This document shows positions 47,146-57,563 of a stretch of 64,000 bases of DNA, in pieces. The notes beneath the pieces were generated by a model that made no database searches, had not been told where the DNA came from, and saw nothing but the letters and a program-made list of their open reading frames with translations. Made by a program: the position numbers and the translations under genes. This DNA is from Atopsyche davidsoni. Taxonomy: Eukaryota; Arthropoda; Insecta; Trichoptera; Hydrobiosidae. The stretch's first letter is position 1. The number at the start of each line of letters is the position of its first letter. Where the stretch lies: positions 9,842,501 to 9,906,500 of the forward strand of contig JAILWY010000006.1 of the NCBI GenBank assembly GCA_022113835.1, written 5' to 3'.

Positions 47146-49476
47146 TAATTTTAATTTAAATTTTGTATAATGTATAAAAATTTAATTTCAAATAATTTAA
47201 AAAAAATTGTTGATACATAAAATATCAAAAAATCACCTGTGATGAGCGAAAGTAATTGCTTAATATTTCATTAAATATCGGAGAATCCAGAGAAAGGAAG
47301 TTCCCGAAAATTTTTGCCAATTACTTTTTAAAATAATTTACACTTCTAGCCCGTATAAACAGCAATATTTTCGTTTCGAAGTATTCTCGGAATATGATGT
47401 ATCTAATATAATTTAAAAAGCATTAGATCATTTAAAAATGTGTTTTCATTTAAATTTTGGTATTTTTTTAAAAATTTTACAATAATATTTTATGAATATT
47501 AAAATTGAAGCTGTTGTAAGAAAAGTCTTTTAGATTTTCACAAAAAAAAAATTTTATAATTATTTTTTACTTTTGTCGTTACAATTGATATAATTTTATG
47601 TTTGCTTTTATCGCTTTCCTAATATTGATTGATTCTCTAAGCAGTGTTTTATATATTATTTTTAATAAAACCAATTGGTTGACTTAGCAGATATTATTTT
47701 TTTGCAAAGCAACTTTCGTCTCTCGAGGTCATTTTCAAACTCTAACTATTATTGTGCAGTTACAAACATAAAATTTTATGTATGTGGTCTATACAACAAG
47801 CTAATTTAAATAATTTCTTAACAAACTTTTGTTTATTTTTAAGTTCAATTGATATTAAATAGCATAAGCAGATTTGTTTTTTTAATAGAAATTTATCGTA
47901 AGTTAATTTTAATTCTAAAGGCAATAAATTATCAAAAATAACTATGTAATTTCACCGGCAATCCATTTTTGTGTTAGTTTTATTTTAACGAATTGTTTTT
48001 ACTGTAATATATATGCTTAAATATAATAATCCTATTAAAATTTAAAATAATATAATGGTTTAGGTGTTAGGGCTTTTTTCGAGAAACTTTCTAAAGCTGG
48101 CCTCGATACCGGAACCGAAACGTACAAATGTAAAAAACCAAAAACGCTCCATAACTGCAAAGAGCCAAATATTATTTAAACATCAGCTGCAAAACCGGAG
48201 AAAAACCGGAAATCATTTATTTATAAAAAAATAATGCTTGCTATCCTATTGTTTTCATATATTTCATTATATAAATATAGATTTTCATTAAATATACTAA
48301 AATAGTTAATTTAATAAAAAGTTAATAAAAAAATATAAAACGTGGATAAAAATATATTTTACATCAAAGAATAAAGCCTCAAAGGGATAACCGCAGGCCA
48401 TAGGGGATGAAAAAACGGAACGACCCCATATACATTTTTCAATAAAACACCACGATTCAGGGAATTAAAAGTTTTTCTCAAACCAGTTCTTCCCACAGTT
48501 TTTAAATAAATATATCTGTAAGTATTTAATTATCTACAATATTTTTTTTTAATACACTTTTGATTTTAATTTGTTATTCTCAATACACTTGATAGTTCAA
48601 AATTATAATGGCCAATGCTATTTATTAAGCATAGGTTTTATTTTTCTCGTAAAAAGAGCATATACTAGATATTTTACTCTTTTTCAACTATAAAACGTAT
48701 TCATTGACTTAAATAATTAATTTCGATAAACCAAATGTACTCTAAGATACTAAAAATTGCTACTAAGCAGAGATCAGTTTATATGATTAGCAACAATATT
48801 TTTTTATGTATTATCTATGACTGATTTCTATTAATTTAGCGTCATCGTCAGACAGTGGAATAGTACTAGGTGCAAGTAGATTAGTATGTTATTAAATCAC
48901 CTGTGATTAGGAATTATCATGGTTGGTAAGGTGATTACAAAGTGATTATGAGCTGTTTCTAATATTTATACTTAGGATAATTACAAAAATAAGTTAAAAA
49001 AGGGTAGATATACTTATAAATAATAATTGCCTTGTGATCAACTTGCGAATACACTTGTCAACCTACTTTTGGGTTTCAGGCTCTAATCCACTTATATACA
49101 TGTAAGTTATTCAAAGCATTGGAGTAAGAAATGCGCATTCAACAAACATGGAATGAACAAATATAAATTGCCAATTACTAGAATATTTTTGCTGTGAGTA
49201 TTTTATGTCTGAAAAAGTCCTTGAAAGGCAAAAGTACACACAAACAGAAACTTTGTCCTAAATCTTCCAGACGATTCATGTTTGTTTGTTTAAATGTGGC
49301 CTATCATAAATTAAACTAGTCTGTCGGGAATAAATACTTAGTTTTTGTCATCATGTATTCGCGAAGTTAAATATGCTTTACAGTCTTATCAAAACAAAAA
49401 GCTGCATCTGCACGTTTGTAGAGTCTAAAATGATTGCAATTTATCAAGTATTTGTCTATTATATATATATATATAT
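47146..49476. other. AT-rich stretch with one repeat-end remnant
   Basis: No coding sequence is supported. Near 48090-48130, GGAACCGAAACGTA follows a degraded CTAAAGCTGG, a probable remnant of the hammerhead-like repeat family. The (AT)8 run at 49461-49476 is the left flank of the DNA transposon. Confidence 0.5.
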
Positions 49477-49490
49477 TAGGGTGTCCCTTA
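49477..49490 (+). repeat. left terminal inverted repeat
   Basis: TAGGGTGTCCCTTA; exact reverse complement of 51665-51678. Outside it is (AT)8. Confidence 0.9.
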
Positions 49491-49727
49491 AAATTCAAGT
49501 TCAATATTTTTTTACGCGTACCTTCTTAAAAGTTTAGTAATAACCCTATATTGTCTAGAAAAAAATATTAGTTCGATTTATAAACGGTAACCCGTGCCGA
49601 CTTGCGATTTTAACTTGTCCATACAAGTTGCGTAAGTACTGCGCTGTGACTTGTAACTGCATGTTTTATTTGTCATTTCATACGTGATTTTTGAGATTAG
49701 TTGTGCTCCATTGTTTAGTGCGTTAAC

Positions 49728-51375
49728 ATGTCGGTGGAATTACGGAGTGATAAACAAAATATTTTCCTTATTGGTTTGCCTAGATATCAAATAAATGGTG
49801 CAAAATTACCATCTAATCGACAAGTTCTCTCAGTCTTATTTTACAATATTCGTGAGATTAAACTGACTGTTAGTGAAAGTGCAAATCTTGTGATTAGGGA
49901 GTGCATCATATATTGGGAAAAAGCAAGAATTCCAACAAGGGCATATCCTAACTGCGTGAAGAAACTTGTTGATTTATATCATGTTTGGAGAGAGTTGCAA
50001 AAAAAATTGTAAGAAAACTCAGGTTACGTTCAAGAGCCGTGAGAACAATTTCAAAATTGATCTTGATAATTTGTTTGATATTGCACATGCTGATACTTTT
50101 GAGAGAATGAAAATAGAGTAAGATAAATTATTTTTAATGAAACAGAGAGAGCCAGATCGACCAGGATGCTTAGGTGGTGTTGATAAAAAATTGTCGGAAA
50201 AAGAAGATAGATCTAAACAACGACGATTGGAAGAAGAGGAAAGGGTTGTAAGACAAAGATAACCACTAGCTGCTGAAACTAGAAAATCAAGGGCAGAAGC
50301 AATAAAATCTGACTTCTTTGGAAGTAATGTACCCGACGTAGTCACAGTCCATTGGGATGGAAAACTATTACCCGGGTTAGATGTACGAAGTTCTAAAGAA
50401 GAACGCTTGCCAGTTATTGCTTCGTTTGACGATAAGGAACAGCTTCTTGCAGTGCCAAAACTAGAACATTCTTCTGAAAAACATCAAGCTAAGGCTGTCT
50501 CAACAGCTCTCTTTGACTAGAACCTTCACGATAAAGTACAAATAATGTGCTGCGACACAACAGCTTTCAATACTGGCCATATTAATGGAGCTTGTGCTAT
50601 TTTGGAGAAACTTTAGGAAGAGAATTGCTGCTCGTCTGTCGTCATCATGTTTATGAATTGGTCCTAAAAGCTGTCTTTGAAAGCAAAATTAAGTAAATTA
50701 CTAGTAGCCCAGATACTCCAATGTTTAAAAAGTTCAGAGAAAATTGGAAAAACATCGACGCTAGTAACATTGAACCATCTCTTAATTTCGTAAAACAACG
50801 TGTTGCCGAGACAGACATTCAAGCTTTTTTAATATTTTATAAGGCAGAATTAGACAAAGGTTATGTAAGAGATGACTACCGCAAATTGGTCGAACTGTGC
50901 GTAATATTTTTGGGAGGAGACTCAGAGGAAAAATTAAAACTAAGCCCCCCCAAAGCCATGCATCAGGCACGCTGGATGGCGAGAGCGATCTATTCTTTAA
51001 AAATGTGTTTACTTCAGTCACAATGCAGAATAACTGCGAAGGACAAAAAGACTCTACAAGATGTTTGCTTATGTTTGTAAAACACTGGATGATTTCGTAT
51101 CGGAAAAGAGCAAACAATTTTTATCACGACTGCAGATCGACGACAGTTTTCTAAAGGAAGATGTATCTTCTTGGAATAATAATAGTGCTTTTGTGGAAGC
51201 TAAAAGAAAAATAAGTTATTTGAGGGTTGTGAATGATACTGCTGAAAGGGCTGTTAAAATGATGCAAGATTTTAACGGACTTATCGCGGCTGAAGAAGAA
51301 CAAAAACAGTTCTTGCTGCGCTGTGTCCAGGAACATAGAAAATTGTATCCGGACTGTAAAAAAACAACTCTATAA
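49728..51375 (+). pseudogene. decayed DDE-type transposase gene (CxxH class)
   Basis: The ATG at 49728 opens 94 codons with a predicted helical N-terminal region (LTVSESANLVIRECIIYWEK). A net +1 shift occurs in the A8 run at about 50000. The next frame carries stops at 50119, 50260 and 50518, and includes VHWDGKLLP (Asp at 50356) and MCCDTTAFNTG (Asp at 50554). Another shift near 50612 leads into CRHHVYEL (CxxH), then a stop at 50694 and a 119-codon open part (50721-51080) with GYVRDDYRKLVELCVIFLGG. A third shift near 51070 leads to the C-terminal frame ending at 51375, with YLRVVNDTAERAVKMMQDF, whose Glu is the likely third catalytic acid. Related uncharacterised proteins occur widely in arthropods and cnidarians as I recall them; I assert no family name. 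Function lost. Confidence 0.85.
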
Positions 51376-51664
51376 AAAAGTTACCCTGGCTGATTGTTAT
51401 TACTTTATGTTTTTGATTAAAGATTAATGTTCATCTAATTGAATTTTTACTATTATTTACTTAATTTATTGCATTTATAATGATTTTATACCAGACCGAA
51501 ATATCAAGACAAAACACGTTTTTTACTAAACTTTGAAGCTCGGTCGGCACTGGTTGCAATTATGCTAGAAAGATGAAATTTTATATTTAAGACTCTTATA
51601 GCATTACTAAAAAAAGTAGAGGGTACCCATTTCGAAATTTGAAAAAAAAAATTTTTTGGTCATA

Positions 51665-51678
51665 TAAGGGACACCCTA
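51665..51678 (-). repeat. right terminal inverted repeat
   Basis: TAAGGGACACCCTA, followed by (AT)9. It pairs perfectly with the left end. Confidence 0.9.
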
Positions 51679-54600
51679 ATATATATATATATATATGTAT
51701 TAACACATGCACATAACGATTAAAATTCAAGCTCAGCTACAGAGTCACGGTGATCGATCTGATGACGTGGGTTTGGCTTATAAGTCTTGAAAAAATAAAT
51801 TACCGTTAATGTGTGAAACGATTGTTTTCAAGTTAACAGATAAAAAATGTTTTTATCCAGGTAGGGACTAAAAACATTAGAAGCTAAAAACAGCCGAAGA
51901 CTTCTGTAATCTCCTGAAACACACTTTTGCTTGTATTCTTATCTTTTGCTTTCAACTCACAGCTCTTAGGGAGTAGGATTTTAAATGGATTCATCTTTTT
52001 GATTACAAGATCTGAATTTTCAAATCACAAATCTTTTTTTAGATCCATCTTTCTAATGGCGGCTGTGAGATTTGGATTCACATAAATAGATTACGTAAAG
52101 CCTTAGAAATAGACTAAACAAGTCTTAGAGAAATACTATAATTTTTTATTAAAAGTGTTTTGGTCTTTTGAGGACTCTTGGGCAGAGTCTAAGGAAAATC
52201 TTAAAAGTTGCAAGCGCTAAAAAATGAAAATTATCGCAATCTGCTATCCTTTTTTATCAATTTTTTTAAATTAATTTTTAATACAAACCTATGAATCTAA
52301 TATAGTTCATTGGATTGATAAATATAGTTTAATAGTGTATAAGCTTAATGTGTAGGCTTCCACTTTACCATCACGCTTTAGAATCTTTAGAATCATAGAC
52401 ACTTGTCTACGAGGGGTCTTCGTCTTATAGCATACATTAAATACCTGAATGAAGGTGACCTAGCATATTTCATGAAATCAAAATAAACAAAGCAGTCTAG
52501 TATTTTGTATAAGCAATAATAATAAGCTTTATAAATTCAGTCTCCAAAATTCTTGTTGTTTTTATTTCAATTTTGAAAGTGCCCGTCTTGTTATGAATAT
52601 TTTCTTGCTTTCAAAAACACAAGAGGGATGACGACTAAGGACCTTAGAGGGAAAGCTAAAAAGTCGAATTGCCCCCGGCGCTTGTTCTTTGAGAATCTTA
52701 AAGGCTAATTAGTAAAAAAAATATATGAAAAGGGTGAAGAATAACTTGTTACATTATAATCCTTTAATTCATCAAAGGAAAATTTACCTGTGTTTTTTCA
52801 GGTGTTAAATTTTTCAGGTTGACTAGGCATGCTTTCAAATTAGTAATTAGAAACAGCGAATATACACAAAGCAACGTGTTTACAAGATTAATTAATATGT
52901 ATATAAAAACCACGATTTTAACTAAAACTTTGAAAGCATTTATGTACCTGATTGGGTACACTAATTTGAATGATGGTTTGGTAACCGTTTTTTGAGCACT
53001 TCATGGATGTTTGTGTTTTATAAAATGTATACACCACTACTAATGGACATAAAATAAACGACTATATCTCAGATACACAGGAAGCATTAAATAAATATTG
53101 GTTATACACTTTACAGTACTATATTTTTCTAATATATAAATCTGACAATCCTATTAATCAAAATCATTGTACTCGAATAAATACAACTATATTTATAATC
53201 ATAGCCATATCAAAAAATATATCTCACCAATTTCAATACTAATTTTAATTGCACATACGAGATAAAAAAAATATTTACTAAAGATAAATAGAAAAATAAA
53301 TATGTTTTTTTGCTAAAAATAACTACTCAGTTGATTATGAATAACTGAACGATATTTAAAACCGTGTTCAAATGATTCACTAAGTTTTTGGGAGATAAAC
53401 ATGTCACGGTCCAGAGATTTTATGAACAGAATCACGAGTTCCGGTCCTACAAATATAACGTAACGTTTCATCGCGGACATGAGTGGGTTATTTGTTTAAT
53501 GTATATGTAATTGGCAGATGCAAACATTTAATAATAAATACCGCGTAGTTTCCATCGCTAAGAATAACATGTTTCCAGATGCAGTTTTCTCTTGCGTTAA
53601 TATTTTATGCAAATGTCTTCAAAATATTAGTTTTGCAAATGTTCTACTACATAATGATATTAATAATACAAAAATAGGTTTCTCCACAAAATGAGGGCAT
53701 TATTAAAAAAATAATTACTGTAGTTGTAATGTTTATATCACAGCTTGTAACATTGATGTTAGGGATAATAAATTTTCTGATAATGATAATATTTTGTAGG
53801 GTTATAAATACTACTATTATAAAAATAAATATGTCAGTTGCACGTGCTTTTCTCCCTCGGACATTTCTCAGCTGACCCTCACCCCTCCTGCCTCTTGCTT
53901 GGAAACCACCCCTATTCACTCATCCACCTCTTCGTCTTTTATTGGTTTCCGCAGCTTGAATCAGACCCCGCCTTGGATATCGAACACTTCAAGAAAAATA
54001 TCGTCCCATGCTTCATTTGGCATTGTTTGCCCCGACGTTTATCGTGAATTCAACACCGTTATAAAAATGCAGATATTTCATGGAAAACCAAGAATTACAT
54101 GCGTTTGTAGGTTTTGAAGATCGTTGTTATAAGAAATACTCAGTTTTTTACCGCTTTTTTATTTAAAGTTTCATTATTTTGATTGCGTTACTGAGTCTAA
54201 ATATATTTTTATTTTTTATTTCATTTAGAAAGTTTTGTGATTTTTTTACCAATCTATACTGTTGGGGTTTTAAACTTTTTAGGGTGGTTTAAGTTTTCTA
54301 ACACCATGTGAATTTATATGAAAACGAAAACATGATGGCAAATTTAGTATGAATTGGATTACTCGGAGACACTATGTTCCCATTATACTCGAAAGTTATC
54401 CCGCAGACTTTGCGTTTCATAGTAAATTCTCATAAGTCGCCTTGCAATAACTTCACTTGAGGCAAGTTTACCTATCCATAGCACTTTCCAATCTACACGT
54501 ACAACACTTAAAATATGAAGTAAATTTAGCAGCAAAAATATGTATAGACGCGCCAATGTCAATATTGTATTAGTCGTGTATATAGCAACAGGTATTTTTA

Positions 54601-54726
54601 GCTTTTTTATGCATTATAATATTGAAATTTAATAACATTTGAAGCATTGTAGTATGTAGAATAAAAAATTATTTGAAGAAAAGTTTGTTGCATATTTTTC
54701 TTTATATTCTTAACATATATATTTTT
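51679..54726. other. AT-rich stretch with one GC-richer patch
   Basis: (AT)9 at 51679-51696 is the transposon flank. About 53820-54060 is GC-richer: the minus strand reads an Arg/Gly-rich piece (VNRGGFQARGRRGEGQLRN) and the plus strand reads SSSFIGFRSLNQTPPWISN, but both are short and bounded by stops. No gene can be supported elsewhere. Confidence 0.45.
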
Positions 54727-54825
54727 GTTGTTGAGAGACAAGGCATTTGCATGGTGAAGATCCATTAATATAATGAAATAAGTAACTTTTTATTTATATC
54801 TTCACATTGAGCTTATTTTATTATT

Positions 54826-54870
54826 TGCATTACTAGTTTCGACCTTATAACCGGGTCATCATCAGATGCA
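54826..54870 (-). ncRNA. hammerhead-ribozyme-like motif (copy B, left arm)
   Basis: Mirror image of the right-arm motif, read on the minus strand, with every element preserved: TGCAT, CTGATGA, T, GACC...GGTC, GAAA, C-TA-GT, A, ATGCA. Confidence 0.5.
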
Positions 54871-54891
54871 CGACTTAAACCGTTTAAGTCG

Positions 54892-54936
54892 TGCATCTGA
54901 TGATGACCCGGTTATAAGGTCGAAACTAGTAATGCA
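54892..54936 (+). ncRNA. hammerhead-ribozyme-like motif (copy B, right arm)
   Basis: In order: TGCAT 54892-54896 (stem I), CTGATGA 54897-54903 (core), T 54904 (extra base), GACC 54905-54908 and GGTC 54918-54921 (stem II), GAAA 54922-54925 (core and A15.1), C-TA-G-T to 54930 (two-pair stem III with a two-base loop), A 54931 (position 17, expected cleavage 3' of it), ATGCA 54932-54936 (stem I partner). The ultra-short stem III is known from Penelope-like and retrozyme hammerheads, where two copies act as a dimer. The unpaired T before stem II departs from consensus, so self-cleavage is not assured. Confidence 0.55.
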
Positions 54937-54996
54937 AATAATAAAATAAACTCAATGTGAAGATATAAAAAAAAAGTTACTTATTTCATTATATTA

Positions 54997-55285
54997 TATA
55001 TTTTTAGTCACAAAAAAAAAACATGCCATAAAAACCTGGTAACTTCAAATTTATTTTTACAATTGAAATCAAGTTTATGGCTTCACAACTAATTACGATT
55101 TATATGAAAATAAATTAGAGAAATCAAATCAGTACTATTCAAATTTTATCCGCAAAACGTTATGTATTTAATATTTGTGGATTATTTATGGAAGCTAAAA
55201 TTAACCCTTTGTAGTGAAGTAGAGTTGGTGTTGATGAAACTTCGTAGAATTCATCTCGCAAAACCTACATTTTGTGCGCATATGT
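54997..55285. other. AT-rich spacer
   Basis: Nothing supported; a 60-codon frame 55162-55344 overlaps the better candidate that follows. Confidence 0.4.
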
Positions 55286-55465
55286 ATGATTTCCCATTTC
55301 CAATTAAAAGCTCTGCACCGGGCAACCCGATGGCCGAAGGTTGAACGGACATCAAAGGAAATGCTAAAGGACAACCTGAATGCACACCAAAACCCAGCGG
55401 AAACGGAAATTGGTAACTCAGCGTATTTCACCATTAGAAAGAGTTGGGAAACCCGTGAAATCTGA
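55286..55465 (+). CDS. candidate 59-aa ORF near a polyadenylation-like sequence
   Basis: ATG at 55286; stop TGA at 55463-55465. The product is basic and polar (KVERTSKEMLKDNLNAHQNP, then TEIGNSAYFTIRKSWETREI), of ordinary protein composition in DNA less AT-rich than the flanks. CAATAAATTG follows at about 55530. It may be a last exon or small gene, or a transposon fragment. Overlapping frames on both strands are also open, which weakens the case. Not recognised. Confidence 0.2.
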   Translation: MISHFQLKALHRATRWPKVERTSKEMLKDNLNAHQNPAETEIGNSAYFTIRKSWETREI

Positions 55466-57530
55466 TGATGGCGCTCGAAGACGAACGCACAAATATCTCT
55501 TTACTTTGTAAGTAATCTGGAATCAATTCAATAAATTGTATTGTATGGTACGATAAAATATTTATTTCCTGCCGTGACAGCAAGAACGGGGATTTTATAT
55601 TTAAAATAACCTTATTTATGTATGACAGCCATATATGAATTTATTATATGCAAATTTACATCGACTATGCATATTAGATTTTTTTGTATTAATTGGTTGT
55701 GGGCGTTGAAACTGAGAATTTTTTGGACACCGAAGCTAACAAATCATTTCATTTTTTACTTTTATATATATTAGTCAAAGTTTAATATTATGAAAACAAA
55801 GAAAAATTAACTGAAATTATATTTGCTTTTTAATAAGTACGCTTAATTCCCAAATGTAATTTGCCATGCTCAGAAAGTTTCAATATAAACTGTTAATTAA
55901 TGTTAATTTTATGTGAGAATAAAATTATTAAAGCGGCATATACTATATTAATTTCAACAGCAGGAACGGTATATTCCGAATTATTTTTGTCAACGAATTA
56001 ATTGTTCCTTTTATATTATTGAATACGCCATTATGAGGCTAAAGTGAAGACCACCTACTTTCGAAATAAACTTTTGATGGTTTTTTCAGCAGTCCCTGTT
56101 AATTTAAGAGACTCCTTATTGTCTTCAGTACTGCTAATAGCTATTTTATTACATTTAATACGTATTCTTCCTATTAACTTGATACAATAAAAGCTAACAG
56201 CTTTATTTTATACATCCATATGTTTATCTACAAATAAAATTGGCCATAACTACCAATTGATATATTCGAGTGTCACAATCAATGACTGCTCATTCTGAAT
56301 ACTTACCAAGTAGAACTAAGTTTTTTTTCAATCCTTAAGAATATTTCTGATAATACCTGATTTCAGGCAACTTATCCGTTCTTTAATTACTACTAGAGTT
56401 AAAAAATAATATTTTTACAAACAAGGCTATTATAATATAACACTTCCATTACAAATACTAGGAGATTGCAACAATTTTATTATAAGCGTTTTCGTCTAGT
56501 AAGGATTTTAACTAATTATTCAAAACCTTCATAGTTTCTAAACCATTTATCTTTTCATGTTTGTTTGTTTTAAAGTATTACACTATGTTGTAAATTTGAT
56601 AACAAAATACCATTTATTGCAATGTAATTTCACTACGTGACAATAATACCAATATGCAAAATTACATGTTAATTTTATTACTCCTGGCTTTAAACCATTT
56701 CCTTTTACACATATATTTATTACCAGCCCTGTTTATACTTTCTAATCTGGTAGAGTTATCAGGCGATTAATTTTGCTGGAACAAATTTTGAATTTGCTCA
56801 AAACCATTTAAATTTTATTAAAATGCTTGTAACTAGATATATTTAACAAATAGTAATAATACTAGTCAATATTCTTATAATATAAATAATAATATTAACC
56901 CCAATTACATCAAATTAAATCGATAAGATCGAACGGGAGACATCTTGATTAAGAGTCCATGGTCTAAGCACTGAGTAAACTGTTTATATATTTTAAATAT
57001 TTAAAAGACTCAAAAGTCCAAAAACGTTAAAATATTTTTTAAAAAAACTTACGTTAGCCGAAATATCGACATTGTTTATTAAGGACCCTGAGAAAAATGA
57101 AAATCTATTTTTACCATAAATATATTAAGTATTATTCCCACTTTTTTATTTTTGAGAAGAATGAGGTATCATAAACTATCTACAGTCAGCAAACGACCTA
57201 GTCTAAAAAAAGAGATACATTTAATTTAATTAAAATATTAATATAGAATTACCACCAAGTACTTACAGTAAAAATATTTAATAGTTTTATCTGTCTTTGA
57301 AATTATCGAACCTGGTAATTGTGATCAAAATTTACAGGTGCTGGTCACTGAACTGTAATGCCGATTAATCAACATCTCATTTGCAATATCTGGCAGTCAT
57401 CAAACATGCAACAAAAACGTGCATAAACTTATGCACAAGGTGATAAACGAAAATTCCGCCTTGTGTATCTGAGGTCATCATATTTTTTTTTCCAAACGCG
57501 GACTTCCGGCCTTAAATCCGGATGAAAAGA

Positions 57531-57563
<33 letters not shown>

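Larger units (their letters stand above)
49477..51678 (+). mobile_element. DNA transposon, 2.2 kb, inactivated, in an (AT)n target
   Basis: Perfect 14-bp terminal inverted repeats TAGGGTGTCCCTTA / TAAGGGACACCCTA bound a 2,202-bp unit that carries one broken transposase gene in the plus orientation. The unit lies inside an AT microsatellite: (AT)8 on the left, (AT)9 on the right, so the target-site duplication cannot be measured. The encoded protein shows two aspartate motifs, a CxxH motif and a late Glu, the plan of RNase-H-fold DDE transposases with a CxxH (shared by hAT, P, Kolobok and similar groups). I do not assign a superfamily. Lesions in the gene make this copy non-autonomous, but intact ends could still be mobilised. 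Confidence 0.88.
54727..54996 (+). mobile_element. palindromic fold-back element, copy B, with paired hammerhead-like cores
   Basis: 54766-54996 is a 231-bp palindrome centred at 54881 with about 115-bp arms and only about two mismatches. Arms carry, outside to inside, TAATATAATGAAATAAGTAAC, ATATCTTCACATTGAG, TTATTATTTGCATTACTAG, TTTCGACC-TTATAA-CCGG and GTCATCATCAGATGCACGAC. The left flank 54727-54765 (GTTGAGAGACAAGG, GTGAAGATCC) matches the right flank of copy A on the opposite strand, so the mobile unit is larger than the palindrome and asymmetric. Near-identity of the arms implies a recent inverted duplication or gene conversion. A transcript would fold into a hairpin of about 115 bp. No coding capacity. 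Possible Penelope-like or retrozyme derivative (inference). Confidence 0.82.

Noticed and set aside
50019..51336. minus-strand frames within the DNA transposon
   Set aside because: Shadows of the decayed plus-strand transposase.
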